Shown piece by piece: positions 43,033 through 50,873 of a stretch of 64,000 nucleotides of DNA (position 1 is the stretch's first letter; each line of letters opens with the position of its first letter). Under the pieces are notes generated by a model that was given only the letters and a program-made list of their open reading frames with translations, searched no databases and was not told the DNA's origin. Position numbers and translations under genes: made by a program. This DNA comes from Patulibacter sp. SYSU D01012. Lineage in GTDB: Bacteria; Actinomycetota; Thermoleophilia; Solirubrobacterales; Solirubrobacteraceae. The DNA lies in assembly GCF_017916475.1 (NCBI RefSeq), contig NZ_JAFMTB010000001.1, forward strand, positions 992,001 to 1,056,000. Direction: 5' to 3'.

Positions 43033-43235
43033 GCGGACGCGACGGGGACGGGGAGCGGCGGGCGCCGCGGCAGGAGCGATCCTCGCCAGGACGCCGCCCG
43101 TCCGACCGATGATACGCGAGGCCGAGCGGCCGCCGGCCGGGTCGACGCGATCGGGCGATAGCGCCGCGGGCGGCCGGGTACGGGCGTCCCGGGTGAGCGG
43201 CCGGCGTCGCGACCACGGCGCCGGCCGACGCCCGC

Positions 43236-43988
43236 TCACCCCGCGGCGGTCACGGCGGCGCGCGACGCCGTCAGCGCCCGCACCGCCTCGAGCGCCCCGG
43301 TCGCCCCGGGCGCGTCCGTCACCCGCAGGCCGCGCGCGTCCGCGGCCCGCAGGGCCTGCGCGTCGGCGGAGCGCACCACCACGGTGGCCGGCACGGCGTC
43401 GGCGCACGCGACGTCGGCGGGCGAGTCGCCGACGACCCCTGCGGCGGCGGCGTCCAGGCCCCGGTGCGCCAGGTGCCGCCGCAGGCCCGCGGTCTTGTCC
43501 ACCCCGGTCGGCAGCAGGTGGACGACGCGTGCGGCGCGGCCGTCCGCGAGCGGGCGGTGGCTCGGGCCGTTGTCGACCGCCTGCCAGCCGTTCAGGCCGG
43601 CGGACGCCAGCGCGGCGGTCAGCGCCTCGGCCGGCGCGGCGCTGCGCAGGACGACGCCCGCCATCCGCGGCGCGTCGGGCTCGTGCTGCTCGGCGGGGAG
43701 CGCCGCGAGCGCCCGCACCAGCGCCTCCCGCGGCACCGGGAGCGCGCCGGGGATCGCGGCGTGCGCCTGCCCGTCGACGACGAGCACGGCCCCGAGCTCG
43801 CAGATCACGTCCGCGATCCCGAGGGTGCGCCCGATCGCCACGGCCACCCACCGCGACCGACCGGTCAGCAGGACCGGCAGCCAGCCGGCGGCCCGCACGT
43901 GCTCGACGGCGCGGAGCGTGTCGGGCACGATCCGGCCGCCGGGGTCCAGCAGGGTGCCGTCCAGGTCGAGGTACGCCGCGCGGGTCAC
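43236..43988 (-). CDS. HAD phosphatase, MpgP/GpgP-like (glucosyl-3-phosphoglycerate phosphatase candidate)
   Basis: HAD superfamily with motif I DLDGTLLD, motif II LLTGRSR, motif IV GDSPADVACADAV and a C2-type cap, as in mannosyl/glucosyl-3-phosphoglycerate phosphatases and Cof proteins. GTG start overlaps the stop of gpgS (GTGA), so the pair is coupled. Inference: it removes the phosphate from glucosyl-3-phosphoglycerate made by the upstream enzyme to give glucosylglycerate, a compatible solute. Mycobacteria use a mutase-family phosphatase for this step, so the HAD type is the alternative known from other bacteria. Confidence 0.75.
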   Translation of the reverse strand: MTRAAYLDLDGTLLDPGGRIVPDTLRAVEHVRAAGWLPVLLTGRSRWVAVAIGRTLGIADVICELGAVLVVDGQAHAAIPGALPVPREALVRALAALPAEQHEPDAPRMAGVVLRSAAPAEALTAALASAGLNGWQAVDNGPSHRPLADGRAARVVHLLPTGVDKTAGLRRHLAHRGLDAAAAGVVGDSPADVACADAVPATVVVRSADAQALRAADARGLRVTDAPGATGALEAVRALTASRAAVTAAG

Positions 43989-45073
43989 GGGGCGCACCGC
44001 ACCGCGGCCGGCCGCGCGGCCCGCCCCGGCGCCGACGCCGCCAGGGCCGCGGCCGCCCCGTCCCGCGGCCCCGTGGCGGCCCGGCCGGCGGCGACGGGCG
44101 GCCGCTCGTCGACGGGCACCGCGCGCACGGCGCCGTCCTCCCACGGCAGCCGCAGCCCGACGGGGGCCGCGGCGTCCCGGTCGATCCGGCGCTCGACGGC
44201 GCACAGCACGGCGTAGGCCATCAGGCCCAGGTCGCGCAGCGGCTGGTGGCGGTTCTGCCGCTCGCCCAGGTCGACCTCGGCCAGGGCGTCCAGGCCGACG
44301 CGGTCCAGGGCGTCCATGAGGGTGGAGACCTCGACGCCGTAGCCCACCGGGAAGGGCAGCGCCTCGAGCAGCGTCCGTCGCGCCGCGAACTCGCCGGCCA
44401 GCGGCTGACGGAACCCCGACAGCAGCGGCCGGTGCAGGTTGAGCAGCGGCCGCGCCATCAGCTCGGTGACGCGTCCTCCGCCGTGCGGCTCGGTCCGGCC
44501 GGACGCCGTGCGGTACGGCCGGTCGAACGCCCCACGCACCATCGCGACCGTCGGGTCGGTGAGCAGCGGGCCGACGATGCCGCGCAGGTGCGCGGGGTCG
44601 GGATCGGCGGTGTCCGCGTCCAGGAACGCGACGACGTCGCCGTCCGTCACGTGCAGGGCGCGCCACATCGCGTCGCCCTTCCCACGGCACGGGCCCACGT
44701 CGGGGCGCACGGCGCTCTCCTGCACGACCCGGGCGCCGTGCGCGGCGGCGACCCGGGCCGTGCCGTCGTCCGAGGCCGCGTCGACCACGACGACCTCGTC
44801 CACGACGCCCGCGGCGACGAGCGGGGCCACGGTCACGTCGAGGATCCGGCCGATCGTGTCCGCGGTGCGCTTGGCGGGGATCACGACGCTGACCCGCGCG
44901 GCGTCGGCGACGGACGCCAGGCGCTCGAGCGGGTACGCGCCGTGGTGGTGGCGGCGACGGGCCAGCCAGGTGGCGACCTCGCGGTCCTGGACGGCGTGCG
45001 CAGGAGCGGGGACGGTCGCCCGGGGCGCACGCGGAGACGGGGATTCGGGGAAGGCAGGCAACGGACCATTCAT
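43985..45073 (-). CDS. gpgS: Glucosyl-3-phosphoglycerate synthase (GT81)
   Basis: Transfers glucose from NDP-glucose to 3-phosphoglycerate. Family landmarks: VSVVIPAKRTADTIGRI, VDAASDDGTA, CRGKGDAMWRAL, the DxD-type FLDADTAD, GYGVEVSTLMDAL and EVDLGERQNRHQPLRDLG. About 65 poorly conserved residues precede the catalytic domain. The ATG at 45073 overlaps a GGGTAT box; the TTG at 45061, codon 5, lies 10 nt after that box and may be the true start. A GCTT 16 nt before the box completes a SigB/SigF-type promoter. Coupled to a phosphatase gene, it suggests stress-regulated osmolyte synthesis. Confidence 0.9.
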   Translation of the reverse strand: MNGPLPAFPESPSPRAPRATVPAPAHAVQDREVATWLARRRHHHGAYPLERLASVADAARVSVVIPAKRTADTIGRILDVTVAPLVAAGVVDEVVVVDAASDDGTARVAAAHGARVVQESAVRPDVGPCRGKGDAMWRALHVTDGDVVAFLDADTADPDPAHLRGIVGPLLTDPTVAMVRGAFDRPYRTASGRTEPHGGGRVTELMARPLLNLHRPLLSGFRQPLAGEFAARRTLLEALPFPVGYGVEVSTLMDALDRVGLDALAEVDLGERQNRHQPLRDLGLMAYAVLCAVERRIDRDAAAPVGLRLPWEDGAVRAVPVDERPPVAAGRAATGPRDGAAAALAASAPGRAARPAAVRCAP

Positions 45074-45097
45074 ACCCCGACCCGCCGCGACGGAAGC
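45072..45097 (-). promoter_or_regulatory. SigB/SigF-type promoter of gpgS
   Basis: Minus strand: GCTT (45094-45097), 16-nt spacer, GGGTAT (45072-45077), the same architecture and -35 context (CGCTTCCG) as at the sugar porter. It overlaps the ATG at 45073, favouring TTG at 45061 as start. Confidence 0.55.
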
Positions 45098-45382
45098 GCG
45101 CCGCGCGTCCAGAACGGGACGGGGGATTCGCGCCATCCGGCGGGTGCGCGACCTGGCTCCCACGGGGCCGGTGAACCGTGTTACGGTGGGACCGTGCCGG
45201 CTGTCGCCGGACCCGATCGGTCCCTCTGCTCCGTGCGGGCAGGCACGCCGAAGCGGTCCTCGCCCCCAGGGCTACGGCAACGGGCATGACCTGCAGCAGA
45301 CCCGTCGGGTCGTGGAGCTGGTCCCCCTGTTCGGGCTCCTCGTCGTCGCGGTGATCCGCAAGCACGTCACAGGAGTCCCCCC
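45074..45382. other. Divergent intergenic region gpgS / sigma factor
   Basis: Contains the gpgS promoter and a possible vegetative -10 (TACGGT, around 45182) for the sigma gene with a long 5' leader. No gene or known riboswitch consensus seen. Confidence 0.5.
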
Positions 45383-46171
45383 ATGAACCGCAACGAGCAG
45401 CGCGATCTCGCGCTCCTCCGGCGCTACCACCGGTACGGAGATCTCCGTGCCCGCGACGAGCTCGTGGAGCGCGCGCTCCCGCTCGTTCGCTCCCTGGCCC
45501 GACCCTACTCCGGCAAGGGCGAGCCGTTCGACGACCTCGTCCAGGTCGGGTGCGTCGGGCTGATCAAGGCGATCGACCGCTTCGACGCCTCCACCGGTCA
45601 CCGCTTCGTCTCGTTCGCCGCCCCGAACATCACCGGCGAGATCAAGCGCCACTTCCGCGACCACTCGTGGTCGATCCACGTCCCCCGGTCGATCCAGGAG
45701 CTCGACGCCAAGGTCGAGCGCGCCACCGCGCGGATGCAGGCGCGGACGGGACGCGAGCCCACGGTGGCGCAGCTGGCCGCCGAGCTCGAGGAGTCGCCCG
45801 AGCGGATCGAGGAGGCCCTGCGCGGCGGCCAGGGCTACCGCGCGATGTCGCTCGACCGGCCGGTCGGCGAGGACGGCGACGCGATGGACCTGACCGGCGC
45901 CGTGGATCCCGAGTTCGTGCGCGCGGAGCACCGCCACCTGATCCGCGAGTGCTGCGGGGACCTCGACGCCCGGGACCGTAAGATCGTGCGCATGCGCTTC
46001 GTCGAGGATCGCCTGCAGCGCGAGATCGCGGCCGAGGTCGGCGTCTCGCAGATGCAGGTGTCGCGCCTGCTCCGCCGGGCCCTGACCCGGATGCGCGACC
46101 GCGCCGAGAACGGCGACGTCGCGGGCATGCCCGCCACGCACGACGCCGACGCGGAGGCCGTCGCCGCGTGA
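45383..46171 (+). CDS. RNA polymerase sigma factor, SigB/SigF/SigG family (262 aa)
   Basis: Lacks region 1 and has the group 3 pattern. Region 2: PYSGKGEPFDDLVQVGCVG and LIKAIDRFDASTGHRFVSFA with NITGEIKRHFRDHSWSIHVP, the hallmark of SigB/SigF sigma factors. Region 3 spans about 105-150 and region 4 has the HTH AAEVGVSQMQVSRLLRRA. AGGAG lies 7 nt before the ATG. No anti-sigma or anti-anti-sigma gene adjoins it, unlike most relatives. Its stop overlaps a glycosyltransferase start (GTGA). It is the natural candidate to read the GGGTA-type promoters in this window. Confidence 0.93.
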   Translation: MNRNEQRDLALLRRYHRYGDLRARDELVERALPLVRSLARPYSGKGEPFDDLVQVGCVGLIKAIDRFDASTGHRFVSFAAPNITGEIKRHFRDHSWSIHVPRSIQELDAKVERATARMQARTGREPTVAQLAAELEESPERIEEALRGGQGYRAMSLDRPVGEDGDAMDLTGAVDPEFVRAEHRHLIRECCGDLDARDRKIVRMRFVEDRLQREIAAEVGVSQMQVSRLLRRALTRMRDRAENGDVAGMPATHDADAEAVAA

Positions 46172-47103
46172 GGATCCTCCTGTGGCACGTGCACGGGTCC
46201 TGGACGACGGGGTTCGTGCACGGGGGCCACGACTACGTCGTCCCGGTCCTGCCCGACCGCGGACCGGACGGCGTGGGTCGCGCGCGCACCTACGCCTGGC
46301 CGGACGAGGTGCGCGAGCTGCCGCCGGAGGCGCTCGCGGACGAGCCCTTCGACCTCGTGCTGCTGCAGCGCCCGCACGAGCTCGAGCTCGCCACGGAGTG
46401 GCTCGGCGGGCGGCGGCCCGGGCGCGACGTTCCCGCCGTGTACGTCGAGCACAACGCGCCCCAGGGGCGGATCGCCGAGCTGGTGCACCCCGCGCGCGAC
46501 TGGGGCGTCCCGATCGTGCACGTCACGCACTTCAACCGGCTGATGTGGGACTGCGGCACCGCCCCGACCCACGTCATCGAGCACGGCATCGTCGACCCCG
46601 GGCACCGGTACACCGGCGAGCTCGCGCGCGTCGCGGCCGTGGCGAACGAGGCGCGGCGCCGCGGGCGGGTCACGGGCACCGACCTGATCCTGGACCTTCG
46701 CGAGCGGCTGCCGCTCGACCTGTTCGGCATCGACGCCGAGTCGCTCGGCGGCGTGGGCGACCTGCCGCACGCCGACCTGCACCGCGAGATGGCCCGCCGG
46801 CGCGTCTACGTGCACCTCAACCGGTGGACGTCGCTCGGCCTGTCGCTGCTCGAGGCGATGCAGCTGGGGATGCCGGTCGTCGCCCTCTCCACGACCGAGG
46901 CGCCCGAGGCGATCCCCGCCGACGTCGCCACGGTCACCAACCGCCCCGACGTGATCGAGGCGACGGTGCGCGAGCTGCTCGCGGACCCCGACCTGGCCCG
47001 CGAGCGCGGCGCCCGCGCCCGCGCCCACGCGCTCGAGCGCTTCGGCCTGGACCGCTTCCTGGTGGACTGGGACGCGCTCCTCGCGGACCTCGTCCCGGCC
47101 TGA
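46168..47103 (+). CDS. GT4-like glycosyltransferase coupled to sigma factor (311 aa)
   Basis: A GT-B transferase with N-terminal MRILLWHVHGSWTTGFVHGG, VYVEHNAPQGRIAEL, and a C-terminal donor site LGLSLLEAMQLGMPVVALS followed by TEAPEAIP. The E-x7-E motif of GT4 is reduced but the LEAMQLGMPVV segment is typical. GTG start overlaps the sigma stop by 4 nt, so the two are translated together. Acceptor unknown. The unusual pairing of a sigma factor and a sugar transferase suggests an envelope role for the regulon. It ends at the 59-bp repeat array. Confidence 0.82.
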   Translation: MRILLWHVHGSWTTGFVHGGHDYVVPVLPDRGPDGVGRARTYAWPDEVRELPPEALADEPFDLVLLQRPHELELATEWLGGRRPGRDVPAVYVEHNAPQGRIAELVHPARDWGVPIVHVTHFNRLMWDCGTAPTHVIEHGIVDPGHRYTGELARVAAVANEARRRGRVTGTDLILDLRERLPLDLFGIDAESLGGVGDLPHADLHREMARRRVYVHLNRWTSLGLSLLEAMQLGMPVVALSTTEAPEAIPADVATVTNRPDVIEATVRELLADPDLARERGARARAHALERFGLDRFLVDWDALLADLVPA

Positions 47104-47648
47104 GGCGGGGCGGCGGCGGGGGCGGTGCGGGGCCGGGGCCGGGGCAGGGGCGTCGACCGGGTCGGCGCGTTCCGGCTGAGGCCCGGTATGCGGCCCTGAG
47201 GGCGAACGCGGCCCCGCCCGCCGACGCGTTCCGGCTGAGGGCCGGTATGCGGCCCTGAGGGAGAACGCGGCCCCGCCCGCCGGCGCGTTCCGGCTGAGGG
47301 CCGGCATGCGGCCCTGAGGGAGAACGCGGCCCCGCCCGCCGGCGCGTTCCGGCTCAGGGCCGGTATCCGGCCCTGAGGGAGAACGCGGCCGCGCCCGCCG
47401 GCGCGTTCCGGCTGAGGGCCGGCATGCGGCCCTGAGGGAGAACGCGGCCCCGCCCGCCGGCGCGTTCCGGCTGAGGGCCGGCATACGGCCCCGAGGGAGA
47501 ACGCGGCCCCGCCCGCCGGCGCGTTCCGGCTCAGGGCCGGCATGCGGCCCTGAGGGAGAACGCGGCCGCGCCCGCCGGCGCGTTCCGGCTGGGGGCCGGT
47601 ATCCGGCCCCGAGGACGAACGCGCCCCCGCCCGCCATGCGCCGCCCCG
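47104..47648. other. Gene-free region holding 59-bp repeat array
   Basis: The gap lies between convergent genes and is almost entirely made of the repeats at 47167-47638; frames running through it change with each unit because 59 is not a multiple of three, so it is not coding. Confidence 0.8.
47167..47638. repeat. Eight tandem 59-bp palindromic repeats
   Basis: Units start with GCGTTCCGGCT at 47167, 47226, 47285, 47344, 47403, 47462, 47521 and 47580, spaced exactly 59 bp. Each unit is an imperfect palindrome: CGCGTTC pairs with GAACGCG at its ends, and CTSAGGGCCG pairs with CGGCCCTGAG around a GCATG or GTATG loop. Units 4 and 7 have CTCAGG and pair perfectly; others have one mismatch. Likely forms serial hairpins. 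Confidence 0.95.
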
Positions 47649-48806
47649 TCAGCCGTCGCGCCGTGCCGGACCGGTCGCCCGCACGCGCCGCACGCCGTCG
47701 AGCACGGCCTGCGGCGTGATCTCGAGCAGTCCCGGGTCGGGGGCGTCGGCGTGCGGGTCGCCGGTGCGGCCGGCCCACAGGACGAGGTGGCGCGGCGCGT
47801 CCGGGTCGCGGCCGATGAGCGGGCCCCACGCCGTCGGCGGCGTCGGGCCGAACAGCAGGACGGACGGGGTGCCCATCGCCGTGGCGAGGTGCGCGACGCC
47901 GGTGTCGCCGGCCACGACGCACGCCGCGTCGGCGACGACGGTCGCCAGGCCGAGCACGTCGGTGCGGCCGGCCAGGCAGGCGCCGTCCGGCAGGTCGGCG
48001 CGCCGGGCGAGCTCGGCCGCGAGCCCGGCCTCGGCCGGCGAGCCGGTGAGGAGGACCCGCTCGCCGGCCGCGGTCAGTGCCCGCGCGACCGCCGCGAACC
48101 GCTCGACGGGCCAGCGCCGCGCCCCGGACGCCGCACCCGGGTGCAGCACGACGGCGCCGCGCGCGGCGTGCTCGCCGCTGCCGGCGCCCTCACCACCCGC
48201 GGCGTGCCCGCCACCTCCGCGGCCCCCGTCGCGCGAGCCGCCCCCGCTGCGCGAGCCGCCCCCGTCGCGCGAGCCGCCCCCGCTGCGCGAGCCGCCCCCG
48301 CCGCGTCCCTCGGGCCGCGGCAGCAGCAGGTCGTGCGGGTCGCACGGCACGCCGTGGGCGCCGAGCAGCCGGCACCAGCGCTCGACCTCGTGCTCGTCGG
48401 GATCCCACGCCGGGCCGTCGGGGAACGGGCCGCAGGCGAACGCCATCAGACGCCTCGGCCGCGTGGCCCGCAGCAGCTCGTGGCTCTGCGGGCCGGCGCC
48501 GTGCAGGTTGACCGCGACCTCCGCGCCGTGCAGGCGCGCGGGCAGCGGCGGGACGGGGTCGGGGAGGGTGACGAGGGACGGCACTGCGACCGTCTCGTCG
48601 ACGGCGCCGGAGAGGGCGGCCAGCGGCGCGAGGGCCGCGGGGGCCGCCAGCTCGATCCGGTGCCCCGGCAGGGCCCGCCGCAGCCCGCGGAGGGCGGGCA
48701 CGGCGGTGAGGAGGTCCCCCAGCCCCAGCGCGCGCAGGACGACGGCGCGCGGGGCGGGGGAGGCGTCGGGACGCTCGGCGGCAGGCTCGCGGCCTACGGG
48801 GGCCAC
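47649..48806 (-). CDS. GT9 heptosyltransferase-like glycosyltransferase, last gene of heptose operon (385 aa)
   Basis: GT9 (WaaC/WaaF-like) folds: N-terminal ALGLGDLLTAVPALRGLRRA, C-terminal LHPGAASGARRWPVERFAAV, ADAACVVAGDTGVAHLATAM and LFGPTPPTAWGP. It would transfer heptose from ADP-heptose. The two Rossmann halves are separated by a Gly/Ser/Arg tandem insert (about residues 169-200) that relatives lack. GTG at 48806 overlaps the SDR stop by 13 nt. It is the ninth and last gene of the operon beginning at 57166, and its stop lies near the repeat array. Confidence 0.85.
   Translation of the reverse strand: MAPVGREPAAERPDASPAPRAVVLRALGLGDLLTAVPALRGLRRALPGHRIELAAPAALAPLAALSGAVDETVAVPSLVTLPDPVPPLPARLHGAEVAVNLHGAGPQSHELLRATRPRRLMAFACGPFPDGPAWDPDEHEVERWCRLLGAHGVPCDPHDLLLPRPEGRGGGGSRSGGGSRDGGGSRSGGGSRDGGRGGGGHAAGGEGAGSGEHAARGAVVLHPGAASGARRWPVERFAAVARALTAAGERVLLTGSPAEAGLAAELARRADLPDGACLAGRTDVLGLATVVADAACVVAGDTGVAHLATAMGTPSVLLFGPTPPTAWGPLIGRDPDAPRHLVLWAGRTGDPHADAPDPGLLEITPQAVLDGVRRVRATGPARRDG
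48231..48302. repeat. Four 18-bp in-frame repeats inside GT9 gene
   Basis: GCGCGAGCCGCCCCCG begins at 48231, 48249, 48267 and 48285; units alternate CT and TC endings (the last is CC). In the minus-strand protein they encode alternating SRSGGG and SRDGGG repeats. Confidence 0.9.
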
Positions 48807-49489
48807 GAGCCCTCCTGCGACGTCGTGACGACGAGCTCGCGGATCTCGCACGTCCCCGGCTGGCGCATCGCGAAGAGCGCGGCCGCGGCCGTGTTGCGCG
48901 GGTCGTTGAGCTCCTGCCCGGGGGCGGGCTTGTACTGCTCGGGCCGGTCGTCGAAGAACGCCGTGTGCATCCCGCCCGGGACGAGCAGCGTCACGCGGAC
49001 CCGGCCGGCCGTCTCGGCGGCGAGCGCGCGGGTCATGCCGACGACGCCGAACTTGCTCGCGCAGTACGCCGTGGCGTCGGGCAGCGCGCGGAAGCCGAGC
49101 GTCGACGCGACGGTCACCAGCGTGCCGCCGGAGCGCTCGAGCGACGGCAGCGCGGCGCGGGCGACGGCGGCGGTGCCGAACAGGTTGACCGCCACGACCT
49201 TCTCCCACGTCTCGCCGTCGACGTCGGTCAGCTGGCCGCACTTGTCGGTGCCACCGGCGCAGAGGACGCCGAAGAGGTCGCCGTGCCGCTCGACGACCCG
49301 GGCCACGGCCGCCTCGGTGGCGCGGCCGTCGGAGAGGTCCACGATCTCGTGGTCGATGCCCCCGGCCGGCGCGTTGACGTCGAGGACGACGGGCGTGCCG
49401 CCCTCCTCGCGCACGAGCTCGGCGAAGGCGGCGCCCAGGCCGGACGCCCCTCCGGTGATCAACACGGTGCCCACGTCGTCATGCGACAC
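48794..49489 (-). CDS. Classical short-chain dehydrogenase in heptose operon (231 aa)
   Basis: Cofactor site TGGASGLG, a VLCAGG variant of the NAG motif, and catalytic Tyr-x3-Lys in AYCASKFG. This is a classical SDR, not the extended HldD epimerase (which begins GGAGFIG and is about 310 aa). It occupies the place where the heptose 6-epimerase would be expected, so it may oxidise, reduce or epimerise a sugar nucleotide, but that is inference. GTG at 49489 overlaps the hldE stop by 11 nt; its stop overlaps the next GT9 gene by 13 nt. Confidence 0.85.
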   Translation of the reverse strand: MSHDDVGTVLITGGASGLGAAFAELVREEGGTPVVLDVNAPAGGIDHEIVDLSDGRATEAAVARVVERHGDLFGVLCAGGTDKCGQLTDVDGETWEKVVAVNLFGTAAVARAALPSLERSGGTLVTVASTLGFRALPDATAYCASKFGVVGMTRALAAETAGRVRVTLLVPGGMHTAFFDDRPEQYKPAPGQELNDPRNTAAAALFAMRQPGTCEIRELVVTTSQEGSWPP

Positions 49490-50873
49490 GGCGTACCTCC
49501 TGCAGGATGGATGTGGTGGAACGGCCCGCCTTGAGCGGCACGGTGACGACGCGGCCGCCCCAGCGGGCGAGCACGGGCGTCTCCGGCAGCTCCTCGGGCC
49601 GGTAGTCCCCGCCCTTGACGAACAGGTCGGGGCGCAGGCGCTCCAGGAGCGCCACGGGGGTGTCCTCCGCGAACACGGCGACGGCGTCGACGCACGCGAG
49701 GGCGCCGAGCACGGCGGCCCGGTCCTCCTCGCGGATGATCGGCCGCTCCGGGCCCTTCAGGCGCCGGACGGAGTCGTCGGAGTTCAGGCACACGACGAGC
49801 GCGTCGCCGAGCTCGCGCGCGGCCTGCAGCGACTCGACGTGGCCGGCGTGGAGCAGGTCGAAGCAGCCGCCGGTCGCGACGACGGTGCCGCCGCGGGCGC
49901 GGACGCGCTCGACGAGCTCGAGCGCCGCGCTCTCGCGGGTCACGGACGCGGCCGGGCCGGACGGGGCGGCGGGCTGGACGGGCAGGCCGCCGGCCGCACG
50001 GGCGCCGCCCGCGTCGACGAACGCCGCGGCGGCCGCGACGGCCGCGCGGACCGCGTCCTCGGGCGCCTTGCCGTCGCCGACGGCCAGCGCCAGGCGCGAC
50101 GCGAAGCGGTCGCCGGCGCCGCACGGGTCGCCGGTCGCCACGCGCGGCGGGCCGACGACGAGCGGGGCCGCGCCCGGGGCGGTCAGCACCGCGCCGCCCT
50201 CGCCGATCGTCACGCACACGTGCGCGGCCTCCCAGCGGCCGGCCAGCTCCTCGCCGGCGCGGCACGCGGCGGGCACGGCCTTCTCGCCCTCGGGGCCGTC
50301 GCCGGCGGACGCCCGCGCCTCCTTCAGGTTGGGCGTGACGAGGGTGATCCCGGCGACGGGCTCGCTGCCCTTCGGGTGCGGGTCCCAGACGACCGGCACG
50401 CCGGCGGCCAGGCGGGCGGACAGGAACGCCCGGACCCCTTCGGCGGCGGAGACGCCCAGGCCGTAGTCGGCGACGAGCACGGCGTCGTGGTCGCCCACGG
50501 CCGCGGAGTCCGCCAGGTCGTGGGGGACGCCGGGCGTGCCGCGGTCCAGGCGCGCGACCGGGCGGCCACCGGCCAGGATGCGCGTCTTCGAGACGGTGTC
50601 GCCGTCGCGGCCCAGGTCGTGCACGGCCACGCCCTCGTCGGCGAGCAGGGCGCGCAGGCGGCGGCCGTCCTCGTCGTCGCCGAGCGCGGTGACGAGCGTG
50701 ACGTCGGCGCCGTCGCGCGCGGCGAGCACGGCCGCCAGGCCGGCGCCGCCCGGGCGGGGGCGGTGCTCCTCGGCCGTGATGACCGGGACGGGCGCGTCGG
50801 GCGACAGGCGGTCGGCGCTGCCCTCGATGTCGACGTCGAGCAGGGCGTCGCCGACCACGAGCAGGCGGGTCAT
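49479..50873 (-). CDS. hldE: Bifunctional heptose-7-phosphate kinase / heptose-1-phosphate adenylyltransferase
   Basis: Two enzymes in one chain of 464 aa. The PfkB-type kinase (about 1-310) has RPGGAGLAAVLAARDGADV and the catalytic GDPCGAGDRF (about 248-257). The cytidylyltransferase-like domain (about 330-464) has GCFDLLHAGHVE with the HxGH motif, LKGPERPII, VKGGDY and RSTTSIL. It makes ADP-D-glycero-beta-D-manno-heptose from heptose 7-phosphate, with GmhB acting between the two steps. HldE is typical of LPS-making bacteria, unusual here. ATG overlaps gmhA stop (ATGA). Confidence 0.93.
   Translation of the reverse strand: MTRLLVVGDALLDVDIEGSADRLSPDAPVPVITAEEHRPRPGGAGLAAVLAARDGADVTLVTALGDDEDGRRLRALLADEGVAVHDLGRDGDTVSKTRILAGGRPVARLDRGTPGVPHDLADSAAVGDHDAVLVADYGLGVSAAEGVRAFLSARLAAGVPVVWDPHPKGSEPVAGITLVTPNLKEARASAGDGPEGEKAVPAACRAGEELAGRWEAAHVCVTIGEGGAVLTAPGAAPLVVGPPRVATGDPCGAGDRFASRLALAVGDGKAPEDAVRAAVAAAAAFVDAGGARAAGGLPVQPAAPSGPAASVTRESAALELVERVRARGGTVVATGGCFDLLHAGHVESLQAARELGDALVVCLNSDDSVRRLKGPERPIIREEDRAAVLGALACVDAVAVFAEDTPVALLERLRPDLFVKGGDYRPEELPETPVLARWGGRVVTVPLKAGRSTTSILQEVRRVA

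Noticed and set aside
45240-45300. c-di-GMP (GEMM) riboswitch before the sigma gene
   Set aside because: A GGGCTACGGCAACGGG segment looked suggestive, but the core GEMM consensus and tetraloop are absent.
46806-47543. Repetitive proteins encoded across the 59-bp array
   Set aside because: 59 is not a multiple of three, so any frame shifts each unit; no start signal, and the array is in a convergent gap.
47167-47638. CRISPR array
   Set aside because: Units are contiguous 59-bp near-identical repeats with no unique spacers, and no cas genes are in the window.
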